64,000 nucleotides of DNA from Bryum argenteum. Taxonomy: Eukaryota > Streptophyta > Bryopsida > Bryales > Bryaceae. Both the position numbers and the translations under genes were made by a program. Every line of letters begins with the position of its first letter. The first letter of the stretch is position 1. Below, in pieces: positions 1 through 11,069 of this stretch. Below the pieces are notes generated by a model that did no database searches, was not told where the DNA came from, and worked only from the letters and a program-made list of their open reading frames with translations. The stretch spans positions 31,536,101-31,600,100 of the forward strand of contig CM073321.1 of assembly GCA_037043015.1 (NCBI GenBank), in the 5' to 3' direction.

Positions 1-889
1 AAAATGGATACGTGTAGACATGGCCTCCCACGATGGGGAACATCAATTACATCGATCGATTACCTGAAGATGGAAAATTACTCTAATATCACGTCCACCA
101 CTGTCTATGATATCACTTGTTTGTTCTATTTATACAAATTTTTGTTCTAAACCCTTGGAACTAGGTACTACAATTAGAATAACTTTTTCGCAAATTTTAT
201 TTGGCGTGTATTGTACTATTACTATAACTACTATATTATTCCCATTACATTAAATCATCATTAAATTATGAGTATTATATTAATATTATTACAACATAAA
301 ATTTTATTATTAATATTATTGGCTACATATTAATAATATTATTAGATAGATACATAAGTGGGTAGGAAGGTTTGAGAGAACGTATTGGACAACATAAATA
401 AGACAGTGAGAGTATATAGATAGAAGATATCTTTGAGAAACATCATGTATACTATAGACATGCATCACACATATCATGGCCATACATCACGCATATCATC
501 TCCATACATCATTCATACCATAGCCATACATCATACATACCAAAAGATTGTCCAACAGTATTATGTTATAAAAGTAGATTATTGGCTACAAACCGCCTTA
601 CAAACACTAACACAGTATTTTTCTAATAGTCTTCGAGAACTCACTTCAAATAGAATGAGAGTCAATTTAGTAATATTGAACCTATATAACAATGAAATAT
701 ACCATAATTATCAACACTCAAATGATATGTAAATGTTGATCATGCACAATTGTTATAACTTCTATACTAGGAATATAACAATAAAATACTAATAATATAG
801 CTAATATATTATTATAATGTAATGTTTCGTTAAAAACAAAAAACACATGACAGAACGAACTAGAGTAAATTTACAGAGAATTACCCTCA
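1..889. other. AT-rich non-coding DNA
   Basis: No credible gene. The sequence is AT-rich with many TAATATT runs; the one open frame here (433-732) is low complexity and lies over the 22-bp minisatellite. It probably belongs to the left flank or interior of element copy A, which may continue beyond the window edge. Confidence 0.6.
463..545. repeat. 22-bp minisatellite, about 3.7 units
   Basis: Tandem units of the form CATCAnnCATAnCAT followed by a CCATA end repeat at 463, 485, 507 and 529 with a few mismatches each. It creates a spurious His/Ile/Tyr-rich open frame. No copy is seen in the matching part of copy B. Confidence 0.75.
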
Positions 890-1049
890 TTTCTTAATTT
901 GTATTCAACTTTATCTTAAAATTAATATAATTGAATTAAAATTTTATGAATTTATCTTCTACATAAGTATCTATGTATCTATATACGTGCTTATTTATTT
1001 ATTCATATACATTTGTACTCGTATATATATCTATATATACGTATATCTA

Positions 1050-1084
<35 letters not shown>

Positions 1085-2127
1085 TTTTTTAAAAAGTTAT
1101 TCCTATATATATTTGTACTCTTATGTGCATGTAATTGCGCTTTTTTCATTCTATAATAAGATAGCACAATAAATGCTTAATTTGTTATCAAATTTATCAA
1201 ACACAATTATACTTGAATTGAATTATTATGTATTTAAAATAATATGTATATATATATATGAATATTTATATTTATTCATTTTGCCCATTTATTTGTGCTA
1301 TTTTTATTCTATAAGTATTCTATGTTTTTTTAAGGTATTTTTTATAAGTAGTGTACCACATATTTGATTCTATTGATTGTGCCTAATTAAGTAAAGATTT
1401 GTCAATGGATTGTTCTCAGTTACACTAGTTACTCTAATTTTGTAATTATTATATCCTATTCAATAAATATATGAATACGAATTTGAATTTGTCTTCCACA
1501 AGTCATAGTTATGTATGAAATATTTAATTTTATGGAGAAAAATTTGAGATACAATCGTTTGTAAAATATAAAAAATCCATATTAAAGAATGTATTTCCCT
1601 CCAAAATCATTTTCCCGCCGAAACATCTTTGCCGCCTATTATTTTCAAAATCCCGTTTTAAAAAGTGGAATTCTATTTCAGAGCCTAATGAAGACAAAGT
1701 TCATATTGTGACAAAATGCGTCGGCTTTTTGCACGATATTGGGCGTTGAGGATACTCTCACGATGTAGCCGTTGAGGTCGGGCTGGGGTCGGGCTAGTCA
1801 GTCTCTCAACCTTTCCTTTCATTTTCTCTCACTATCGTCCGTGCTCTCAAGGTGCGCTTAGTTTGATATTCTCTTCCAGTGTGTGTGTTCAAGGTTGCGT
1901 GTTTGTGTACAAAGAGTTTGAGTTGGCGCTGACTGCGTCCGATGTAGTTTCTCATTTAGAGGTTTTAGTATTGTGGAAAAGGCGCATGATGTATTAGTTT
2001 GATTATGTTTCAAGTTATCACAGTTGCTCGTCATGTATTTTTCGACTTCTGAATTAGCTACTGATTGTTGTCCGTGGTTTTTTCAGTTGGGAGCCATACT
2101 TTTCCTTTCAAAATCTGCAGATCGCAG
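890..2127 (+). promoter_or_regulatory. Promoter and first non-coding exon of copy A
   Basis: This stretch aligns with 35,990-37,053 over its full length, including a block around 1137-1200, a GCGTCGGCTTTTTGCACGAT block near 1718, and a pyrimidine-rich CTCTC/TTTCC tract near 1800-1835 that looks like a plant transcription start and 5' UTR. It ends in a CGCAG|GTGAGCG splice donor kept in both copies. Conservation in an otherwise decayed region suggests it is the functional promoter and leader of the downstream gene; that role is inference. Confidence 0.55.
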
Positions 2128-3486
2128 GTGAGCGTGGTTCGCAAATTGAGTGCAAGGCACAATTCCTCAGTGTTTCAACACTTACTATTAATAGCATACA
2201 CGTTATCTACGGGTCGCGGATAACTTTTCTGTGTCTGTGGGTATTTTGTCTTGGAATATGTGCTCATTCACTAGATGAGGTCCATGCCGCACCTTATACG
2301 TCACTGTATAATATCGAGTGTTAGCTCGTTTTGAGGTCCGTAAATACCGACGATATTTCCGGGAGAATGTTTAAGCATACTGGTCCTTAGTGAACAAATT
2401 CAACTCAAGTCGAGTTGAAATTATATCTCCGTAGTATAGATGTCAACTTTCAACTGTACAATTTCAACTCAAGTCGAGTTAAATTGTAATTCATCAAGTA
2501 TCAGGCATGGTGTCAGAATCAAGAATGATATATTCATGGGTGTTGATATTCATTTCGAGTCGAGTTGAAATGGGAAATCCTCTAGTTTTAGTTGGATTAC
2601 CAACAAGGGGATGCTCCTTGTATTGGTGTGGAATTTGAAGTCGAGTCGAGTTGAAATTCACGGTGACTGTGGATATTCGACATGAACACTTGATATTGTA
2701 ATAAGCCCAATAATATTTAACTCGAATTGAGTTAAATATAAATTTTACATAATTGGAGATATATTCGTTAAGTATCAATAATATTCACAGAATCAAGAAT
2801 GCTATATCCCTGGGTGTTAATATTCAACTCGACTCGAGTTGAATAGGACATCATCAAGTCCTCTCGTTTATTCGCGAGAAGATAATCTGTTTCCGGAATC
2901 GAGTGATCAACTCGAGTCGAGTTGAAATTCAAGGAGCAGATTTCCGGCTGCACCATGCCATATTTTGATCACCCAGTAATATTTAACTCGAATCGAGTTA
3001 AATTAGGAATCTCACATAGTTAGATATATACTCAACTGTGCAATAGATTTGCTTTAAATATTTGTCGATATTCAACTAGACTTGAGTTAAATTCAAAAAT
3101 ATATTTGCGACCTAGAAGCAACTTAAGGACACTCTTAAGTCTAAATAAACTTGTATACAGTATACCGCATATATATGTTTTTTTTTGTGTCAATTTATAG
3201 GTACTTCTTAACTCATAGAGACGCTCGTGCCACTTAATATGCCTTAAGTATCTTGAGTACCAGATACTACGATAATGATTGTTTTAATAATTGTAGGATT
3301 ACTATACCGTGGATTTCAACTCAAGTCGAGTTGAATCTATTCATACATCTTTTCTTTTTCATAATAATTTCCTTCTATTTTTGATTCCTGGATCAAATTA
3401 GCGAATATATAAAACTGGGGAGGTTCAGTCATTAGAGTATTCATCTCGACTCGAGTTGAAACGCAACCGATTCTTTTGTTTCTAAG
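2128..3486 (+). other. Probable 5'-leader intron of copy A
   Basis: The donor GTGAGCG at 2128 is conserved with copy B (37,054). Two acceptors are possible: TTGTAG ending at 3296, or TTTGTTTCTAAG ending at 3486 directly before the ATG at 3489. If the second is used, the intron is 1359 nt and contains the complete palindrome array. The stretch has no open frame of note. Confidence 0.45.
2396..3464. repeat. Palindrome array A, core TCAACTCGAGTCGAGTTGA
   Basis: About eleven copies of one self-complementary motif, centred near 2410, 2472, 2561, 2650, 2728, 2833, 2916, 2993, 3080, 3324 and 3451. Some copies are exact palindromes, others carry one or two changes (AAGTCGAG, GAATCGAG), and the flanking bases extend the symmetry to ATTTCAACT...AGTTGAAAT. 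Spacing is mostly 60-105 bp. The intervening DNA is unique, so this is not a simple satellite. It looks like an array of sites for a dimeric DNA-binding protein. Confidence 0.9.
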
Positions 3487-3488
3487 CT

Positions 3489-6353
3489 ATGGTTTATGAT
3501 GATTTTTCAATCTCAACCATGGCTGCTAATGATGTTCAAATGCTTGGTGATTACTACTCTGATGAGGATGTTGTGGTGCAACCGGAGGAGCTGGAAAACG
3601 TTCCAAACTGTGAAGGTATCCCCCGGCGTCTTTGGGCTACTAAGTTCGTTACCCTTTATGGTGACGAGGGTCGCCCTGTAGCGGAGGGCCTATGTCACAG
3701 CATCAGTTATGATCTTGTTCTCGGTTGCAACGGTCCACTTGGGCACTCTCGAGTCGCAGTTCAGATCTTGAAGACCCTTGATGCCATTGTGGTGCCAGAT
3801 GAGTGGAGATACTCAGTCAATGCGTGGCCGTTCGATAAAGTCTCCTATAATGGGGCTAGTCTCAGAGACCATGAGATAAGACACGATCATGACTGTCGTG
3901 TTGCACTTCTTGCGAGACCTCAATCATCGCGTAGCGGACGTTACAACAATACAGCTCGGAACCCGCCTCGTGAAACATCCATCAAACCCAAAGGATTATT
4001 AGATGAGGAGTCTATCAATTCTGTGTCAAGCAAAGTTTGCTGCACCAGGAACATCGTTCAGCCCTTCCCGAGGGAGAAGATCCAATTTTTCCTAGAGCGG
4101 ATGTATAGTGGAACGACCTACCAATTCAGGTTTCACATGAAGCTTGACGTTCATAGGCAAGTTCATCGGAATGCTGACGGGAAGAGGGTGGTCATAGTTG
4201 AGGGAATCAATGTTTGCTTGCCTGCGTGGAGACATATTGCTGGAGTGTCGAAGGAAACATTCCATCGGTTTCAAACGTTTGTCGCAAATGGCGTCATGGC
4301 ACATCCCCATGGAAATTCGTCTTTGCTTAAGCCGCGCAAGCACACGTCGCAGGCAACTGCAACCTTGCGTTGCATCCTGGAGAACTCTCCGCATCACATG
4401 CCGCCCGAACGAGGACATTGAAATCTGGAGAGAAGGTTGTATCCATGATTCTTCCCTCTACATGGAAATGGAAGAGTGCCATCCCGGAGATCAACGCCGC
4501 AAATGAAGGCTTTGGTTTGAAGATGGTCTCGCCCTCTTCTCTAAGTAAAATTCGAAAGTTACACTTTCCTGAATTTGATGCCAAGAATCCCGGGGATAAC
4601 TTTGCTCGGTGCTCCAAATGTGATCGGTTGCACACACTCCATTGTGGCTCTTGTTCTGGGTCGCAACAAGCACTACTTTGGGCAAAGAAGCTCGAGGTAC
4701 ACTTGGTTGCAACCCGTGCTCATCGGGAGTTGTATTATGCAAACAGGTATAGGTTAAAAACTTACCCGCATTAGTGTTTGACCATTATGCATGACAAAAT
4801 GGATCCCGCAAAGACCGCTTCCCATGTCTTTACTCACAAGAGTAAGGAGCTCGATGGTCTAATGAAGGTACCAGTATTTGTCACGGGAATGATTGCTCAT
4901 GGCCACGGAGATGTACGCTACGCGCATTACGGTCTAGATATTTTCGCACACGATTCAAATTATATGGTGGGCTCTTTTGCTAAGCTGCTTCGAGATATAG
5001 AGTTGCCACCAAAGTCCTCTTCGAGAGAGCTTTTTGTTGGGTCGGGGTCGGCACCTATCTTTGATGCTGTTATCTCAAGTGCGGAGACTTGCATATCATG
5101 ACTCCGTCCAGCGCCACCTCTTCAACTTCGAGGGATTCCTTTTCCGCTAATTCTCAATGTTCAGATGGACAATGCAGCAGGTGACAACAAGAATAGATAT
5201 GTATTTTGTTTTTGGTCTCTCCTTGTCGCAAAGAAGATCTTCCGGGAGGTATACGTCAATTTCATGTTGGTTGGGCATACCCATGATGACATCGATGCAA
5301 TGTTTGGGCGGTGGAGCATGTTGTTGAGGAAAGACAATTTCCTCACTATTCCGATACTCATGAAATCTTTCATGGACGTGGAATCTATTCCAGCCATCCC
5401 CCATCTTGTTGAAGAGGTGCCGGATTTTAAAGGATTTATCGATGGGTTTACTAGGGATGGAGGGGAAGCACTTTCTGGTCATACGAAGGCACAACAATTC
5501 AAGTTTTTTTTGAATTCTACATGCTGTCCTGTGATGAAGGACAAGGTTTTGTGCACAGCAGAAGATTGATTGCCAAATGATACTAGTGGAATTAAGTTGT
5601 GGACATAGGACTCGGAAGGTTGTTGTTTGTGGCCACGTGGTGATCCAACTCCTACGACGCATCGTGCAATGAGGGGTGTGGAGGACATTGTGAAGGGCAT
5701 TTCTGGATTTATCAAGTACTGGGAGGCAATGTCTAATGAAGATAGAACTGGAGAGTATAGAAGATGCTATGAACATCTTGTGTTCTATTGGCGCTCTATG
5801 AAGGTAGCATTAGAGGTTCCCATTGAACCATTGAATGTTCTTTGGGACGGATTTTGGCCATTATCGAGAATAGATGCGACTTTGGAGGACCAACTTGCTG
5901 AAGATGGCGAACTTTGTGAGGAGTTTGAAGAGGATGAGGCCTATGTTGGAGAAATCCGAGATCGCCCTCAACCATCTTTTTGTGTAGCTCATGATGTTTA
6001 TGAAGGATACTTTTATTTGGCCTGCTGATGGTGACTTACGACCGGTGTGGATTGCTCGAGCGTTGTCAGATCCGAACATAAACCCCGAGCAGCCAAATTG
6101 CATTTTTATTCAATTCTTTCGGCCTACATCAAGGGATCGAGATGTGCAAAAGACCTACAATGGATGGGATTCGGTCAAAGGATTGCGTTGGAAGGTTGAC
6201 GATACTCAACCTCATTTGTGGGAGAATACAGCTTCATTGATGACTTCATGGAAGTCAAAGGTCAAGAAGTATACAACCGAGTGCACTTTAAAGATTCCGG
6301 TGGATCAAATCAAAGTCATTCACGATACTATAGTTGAATTTTCAAACGCTTGA
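3489..6353 (+). pseudogene. DUF7869-like protein gene, copy A (possible transposase)
   Basis: The coding part begins at the ATG at 3489 right after a splice-acceptor-like TTTCTAAG and runs, with several interruptions, to a stop at 6353. Recognisable blocks in order: an N-terminal half (3489-4421) with a CC...NIVQPFP motif; HGHGDVRYAHYGLDIF (near 4900); MDNAAGDNKNRYVF (near 5165); VGHTHDDIDAMFGRW (near 5270); and a C-terminal half with RDVYEGYF-type and GWDS blocks to 6353. The LDN...NKNR and VGHTHxDID pair is the hallmark I know from DUF7869-type proteins of unknown function. The spaced Asp residues would suit an RNase-H-fold nuclease, but that is unproven. Several in-frame stops and frame changes make this copy inactive unless some are introns. 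Confidence 0.65.
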
Positions 6354-7195
6354 AGGTCTTATATGTATTAAATTCGTATTTGTGTGTTGTAACAACTACA
6401 TAGTCATGGCTTTGTCTTACGACTTAGAAATTTTAATCGTTCGTTTCAAATTCAAAAGATTATAGGCATTCAAAAGTACAGAAGATATGTTGAACCAAAT
6501 GATCTACAAGGATGTGTGGTTTGGGATGTTCGTAGTATTGATGGGGTATGGAATATTTTTAAGTTACTTAGCTTGCTTCGAGCAACACTTTTTCGTAGTA
6601 CTGGGTTTCATTTGAAATCAAAAGTACATTGTACGCATTTATAAAATTATATTTCTATAATATATTACAGTGTAGGTTTGTTCTTTCCATTTAATATTTT
6701 TTCGATTGAATTCTGTTATTAAAAAAGATAACATGTATTTAACTTGTTCTAAAAGGTAGTAGTGGTTAGCACCACTGATGTTTATGTGCGTCATACATGT
6801 CACAATTACGGGTACGTGGCTGGTTGGTGGCACAAATTTTCCTGCCCGCCAAAGCTCACTTAGCAGTACCAAGTCATGTGTACATTTAGCTGCTCAAACG
6901 AGTCCGATCGGAATCGAACTCGGACCACCTTCGTTATACAGAGACTCCTTCTCATCCAACCACTCAGCTCATGACTTGGTGTCCATTTAAAAATTACTCT
7001 GGCCTTTATATTAATCAGTTGGAATTCCGACTTGGAAAGTCCACAATGCACAAACTTATCCCCCATATTATACTATAAATTGAATGGAAACTTTAAGATT
7101 CATAACTTTCTAAGTTATTTGTGTACAACAAAACATCAATCCAAAACCTTTGAATTTCATTTTGAGGGGATATTTAACTCTCAAATTGATGAATA
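6354..7195. other. Intergenic region with a SINE-like insertion
   Basis: AT-rich DNA between the DUF7869-like gene and the kinase-like gene. The only structure seen is the tRNA-like segment described separately. The open frames crossing it on either strand have no family resemblance. Confidence 0.6.
6775..6988 (-). mobile_element. Possible tRNA-derived SINE
   Basis: Read on the minus strand, the sequence from about 6988 has GAGCTGAGTGGTTGGATG (A-box-like), then about 35 nt, then GAGTTCGATTCC (B-box-like), the spacing of a tRNA promoter. A unique body of about 120 nt follows. It has no poly-A tail and I could not define target duplications; CAAGTCATG occurs in inverted orientation on both sides of the head. 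It may be a decayed SINE or a tRNA relic. Confidence 0.4.
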
Positions 7196-8567
7196 TTGTG
7201 TTATAAGTGCAAGAACTTTCTTCTGGAGAATGTAATTGTAAAATTTTATGAGACCAACAGTCTTGCAGGTTTGTTCAGCAAATACGTGAGACACAAAGAG
7301 AAAGCCCCTACCAAATTCAAAGAGGAGATGACGGACCTCATGATGGAAGCGCTCCAAGATCCGATGTGGAGACCGGAGACTGATAAGCGTGGATTTACGG
7401 AGTGGTTGAATCTGAATTAGTCGATGCTCTATGGAACGCAATCGACATATTGAAGAAGTACCAGAAAACGCATCAAGCGGATGATATGGAGTTCAGGGAT
7501 GTGGTATTGAGGGCCGAGAGTCTTCAATAGGCGATGAGGCCGTATTCCAACAATCAAAACCAGCGCGGCTCCATAAAATGGTGGAACATGGAGGAAGGAA
7601 AGTTACTCGACCAGGGTCATATGAATAATTTGATAGTAATTCCTGGCACGACCTATATAATTGAACTTGAGAGAAAGAGTCTAAGAGGTGGTCACGGCAC
7701 ATTGAAGAGGTATTGGAAATTTGCTGCAAAGACTCCCAAGCATGCAATGATACGACCAGACTTGGCCAAAGTAGAGCATCAAAATGAGGCGTTCACCGTG
7801 AGGATAGGGCATCCAAGTGTTATTTGTTTTATCGCAATTTATTCAAATAAGTACCAAGGCTATACGTATGGGTGGGATGGCGGGACGATTCGAGCAATAG
7901 TGGCCCTTGATGCAGAGTATGGAGATGATGTTCATGAAAGCATCGCACTCACACCTCATTCAGATGATGAGCTTATTCGAGCTTGGCAGTTGGTTCGGTT
8001 TCGCAAAAAACAAACTGAGCTTGCTTTGGCTCTAGTGCATATCATGAGTGAAGTCACCGGATGAACTACCTCCACAACGTTGTGTCACCAGACAACATAC
8101 TTCTTCACTTCCCTCAAGATGAATCACAAGTGTATATTGGTGTATGCGATTGGAGGTTAACCACGAGCATGGATGATAAAATGAGGTCCTTGTACACGTT
8201 CACGAAACCCGAAGATAGAATCGATACCCTACGAGCAAGATATTGGATGGATCCTCGGGTGGCGTACTTGTACAAAGAGAGTAATCACATTGACATTATT
8301 CCCTTCTATGATAGAGCTTCAGAGGAGTTTGCTACGGTTCAGATAGCACAACGAATCCTCAAGAAGACCATGTCCACGGCCTACGAGAATTTGCAACATA
8401 CAACAGGGCCTGACCGGTGGTCAAATCAAGACCTTGCAAATGCTTCTGACCAATACTTAGAGATGGTGGCAGATGCAAAGTTTATGTTGTCCCACATTGT
8501 CAACCGCTTCATGGAATCATTCCATTGGCCGGTGTCGAATGACCATTTTTGCACCAAGTACAAATAG
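7196..8567 (+). pseudogene. Protein-kinase-like gene of copy A (HRD-less)
   Basis: Three open segments (7196-7420, 7534-8064, 8061-8567) follow each other on the plus strand. The middle one carries an N-lobe-like part with a GGHGTLKR stretch resembling a glycine loop. The last has LHNVVSPDNILLHF, in the place of the catalytic loop HRDLKPDN, and YIGVCDWRL, in the place of DFG. The catalytic HRD aspartate is therefore absent and DFG is DWR/DWG, which argues for a pseudokinase or a very divergent kinase. The middle and last segments overlap by ATGA with a change of frame right before the catalytic loop, and the first is separated by stops, so the copy is probably dead. It lies in tandem behind the DUF7869-like gene and tail to tail with gene X. 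Confidence 0.5.
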
Positions 8568-9641
8568 TACATTAGCATTGTACATCTGTTGTAGTTCTTG
8601 CGGCTTTATTAGCTTTTTAGATTCTTTATCGAAGTCCTAATGTAGATGTAGGCAATTTTTTGGAGTCAAATGTATCACATGCCATCTATATGTAGGTACT
8701 TCAATTACATTCTTGTTTTTATATACCTTGCAATGAATGACTTCTTTTCCATAGTCGGATATTTTGGTTTTATAGATAAACATATGGTTTCATTAGTTAG
8801 AAGTATCTAGTTTTTTCCTCTTCAGTAACTTCTCTACCGTAATTTCCATAAAACAAATTCAAAACACATGCATGGTTTTCTATAGTATTGCATATAATCA
8901 TTTCTAACAATTCCCACAAGTATGTTGTTAATTTGTCATTAGTGTTCAAGCTATAAAAGTCTATAATTTACATCTCATCATTGCAACATGTACCCAATTC
9001 CAAAGATGTACCCAATTTAATACCTTCAATAAAAATACCTTCAAACCTTGACGACCAACATCTGAGGATATATAATGAACTATGAAACTTCTTCATTATA
9101 TCAACCTTGCGTAGTTGCGTTATTAATGGTTTGTCCAAAGTCAAATCAAGCATACTATGACTTTTCTTACCTATGGCATTTTTTGTGTAAATTAATGAAT
9201 TAATGAACTTAGCATATGTTAGGTGGGACTGTGAAAAGAAGCTTATAGCCAAACAAAGAAAATTATCACCGCCAAGTGCACTCATAGTAAAAATACAAGA
9301 AATCCTGGTAAAGTCCCTTGAAATTATCAAATTGCATAATATATTAATATATGATATGGTCATACATTCGGATAATCCATTCATAAACAAAATATGGATT
9401 TCAAGATCTTCAAAATTTTCCCCTAGCAAGGCGATAATGATGTAGGCATCATCCGTTGCAAAAAACTACATAACCTTTACTATAATGGCACTATGTATGA
9501 TGGTACAATCATTCTTCATCTGAGTCTGTATCATCATGTTTACGAAGTGGTGCAGCGTTGTGTACGTGGTCCTCGAGAAGATTCACCAAACAAGTTTGTG
9601 TGCCTAAAGTTCCTTTCACCTTCAAGCTGTTCAATGTATTC
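8568..9641. other. Convergent 3' region between kinase-like gene and gene X
   Basis: AT-rich DNA that likely holds the 3' UTRs of the two converging genes. A 153-codon frame on the minus strand (9429-8968) shows no recognisable domain and no match to copy B; it may be chance or a degraded tail of gene X. Confidence 0.45.
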
Positions 9642-10592
9642 CTACTGACTTAGTAGTGTTGCTTGTTGCAAATCTCGTTGGAACCGTGCCTCATCGTCAT
9701 CACCAGATAGGAAAGGTGCTGAAGGTATGTCGTTACTCTCGAATGCATTCTGACCATATCCATGATTCGTATAGCCAACAATCTCTGATCTTCTACCATA
9801 TTGGCCTCCATACTCGTATGTATCATTCGGGTGTGATGGCCTACTGTAATCGGGACTTCCGACTTCCGATTGGTTCTCGCGATTGTATGGATTTATAGGA
9901 TAAGTTGAGCTTGAGTTGCCTTGAACATTGGGTCCGCTACTCTGCGCACCTCCTAAACCATGTGTACTTGTGTATACATTAATATGGGTAATTTGAACTA
10001 TATCCACCCCTACCGTATACGGGTTTGACTCCGTACGTATCTTGCTGATAGAATGCCATATAACTTCCTGTGCCAAATGATCGTCATGGTTTGTATCTTG
10101 GGTAGTGCCCTCATATCCCCTTGGAGTTCCATGTTGTTGAAGTTAGGCATCCATATCAGCTAAAAGTTCTGAATAAGTAGTATAACAATTGTTTGGTCCC
10201 ATTCAATTCATTATAATGAATCGGTTGCTGCGATCCAATAAATGCACGTTCAAACCTATCACAGTGGTCCAGTCAATATCCTTGTGAAGAACTATTTCAG
10301 CCCAAACCATAGCCATGGTAGAATACAGCATCAGCTCTGGCCTTCTGTTCTTGATTCCAATTGCAATTGTGACTTCATGATATCGGTGCGCAAAATGGTC
10401 GCTTTTGCAAGTCTTTACTGATCCTTCACATCGAGGACCATATTTCTGTGCTTCGTGACGTGGCCATATCTTCATTATGTGATACATCTTCACGTACATT
10501 TTGCATAAGGTGCAATTCCAAATGTCGGCCCTCTCCTCTCGCCAACCCGGCACCGCAACGCAGTTTGGGTCACTCCATGCTTCCCAATCCAT
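9642..10592 (-). pseudogene. Gene X of copy A: WPR / TCKxxHFxHR protein with UIM-like tail
   Basis: Two minus-strand segments. The upstream one (10,592-10,203) starts with Met and has MKIWPRHEAQK, then TCKSDHFAHR, then AEIVLHKDIDWTT. The same order (KLWPR, TCKDNHFLHR, QPILKQKVNWST) occurs at 24,394 on the plus strand, so this is the same protein family. The Cys and His residues could bind a metal. The second segment (10,076-9642) is rich in Tyr, Gly, Ser and Asn and ends DDDEARFQRDLQQATLLSQ, which fits the ubiquitin-interacting motif pattern (acidic run, then A-x-x-x-S). The segments are in different frames, from an intron or decay. No known family recognised. Confidence 0.5.
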
Positions 10593-10789
10593 TTTTGGAG
10601 GGTCGCCCTTCGGTCTTGGAGACTTGGGCTCGCCCCTCGATCATGAAAACTTCAGCGCCATTCTCAGCAGCGACAAGGTGGCACAGCGTGGTCGTGGGTG
10701 TCCCACAAGGACCCTGAGGAACGCACTCGATGAAGCTTTAAGAAAAGCCACACCGTCCAGCCGTCCGCCAGAGTGAGGGAGAATGAGCC

Positions 10790-11064
10790 CTCCCCTCTTA
10801 TTTATGCCGTCCGTGGGGTCGGACGCCATTAACCAGCTAGCACGGGCCGTCCGATCCCGGACGGCAGCGGTCACATCACCGATTGAGCGGCCTCGATCGA
10901 TGTCGACGACCGATTGGGGCCGCATGATCGATCGGCGAATCGCGGCCGCCCGATGGCGCGGTTGATCGGTCGATCTGGGCTGTTGGTGCCCGGCCGACCG
11001 ACCCGAGCGACCGGCAACCGGTCTGCCGACCGACCCGGCAACCGGCCTGGCGACCGACCAGGTC
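10790..11064. repeat. GC-rich CGGTCGG / CGACCG array 1
   Basis: A sharp GC-rich island upstream of gene X (minus), full of CGACCGACC, CGATCGG and CGGCAACCGG words, with a perfect hairpin GCCGTCCG-ATCC-CGGACGGC at 10,847-10,866. It was split by the retrotransposon at 11,070: the array resumes at 19,123 with GTGACCGGTCGGTTGGTCG. Open frames here on both strands are a by-product of the GC content. Confidence 0.7.
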
Positions 11065-11069
11065 CCTTG
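11065..11069. repeat. Target site duplication, left (CCTTG)
   Basis: CCTTG immediately before the 5' LTR equals CCTTG at 19,118-19,122 immediately after the 3' LTR. A 5-bp duplication is normal for Ty3/gypsy integrases and fixes both ends of the element. Confidence 0.9.

Larger units (their letters stand above)
890..10600 (+). mobile_element. Large DNA element of the DUF7869-like family, copy A
   Basis: I group these parts because the leader, the palindrome array position, the DUF7869-like gene and gene X all have counterparts in copy B (24.0-41.0 kb). Order: leader (890-2127), palindrome array (2396-3464), DUF7869-like gene (+, 3489-6353), kinase-like gene (+, 7196-8567), gene X (-, 10,592-9642). 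The two right-hand genes meet tail to tail. No terminal inverted repeats or target duplications were found, so both ends are guesses; the right end is followed by a GC-rich array hit by a retrotransposon. It could be one giant transposon or a set of genes that travel together. Confidence 0.5.

Noticed and set aside
987-1367. Hydrophobic Tyr/Ile-rich frames, possible membrane peptides
   Set aside because: They come from TA microsatellite DNA that is part of the conserved leader and differs in length between copies.
2494-2956. Minus-strand frames containing repeated NSTR peptides
   Set aside because: The NSTR words are translations of the palindrome TTCAACTCGAGT; the frames are array artefacts.
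890-10600. KDZ or Zisupton-type transposase assignment for the DUF7869-like gene
   Set aside because: The motif set (LDN...NKNR, VGHTHDDID) does not fit the Kyakuja-Dileera-Zisupton signatures I know.
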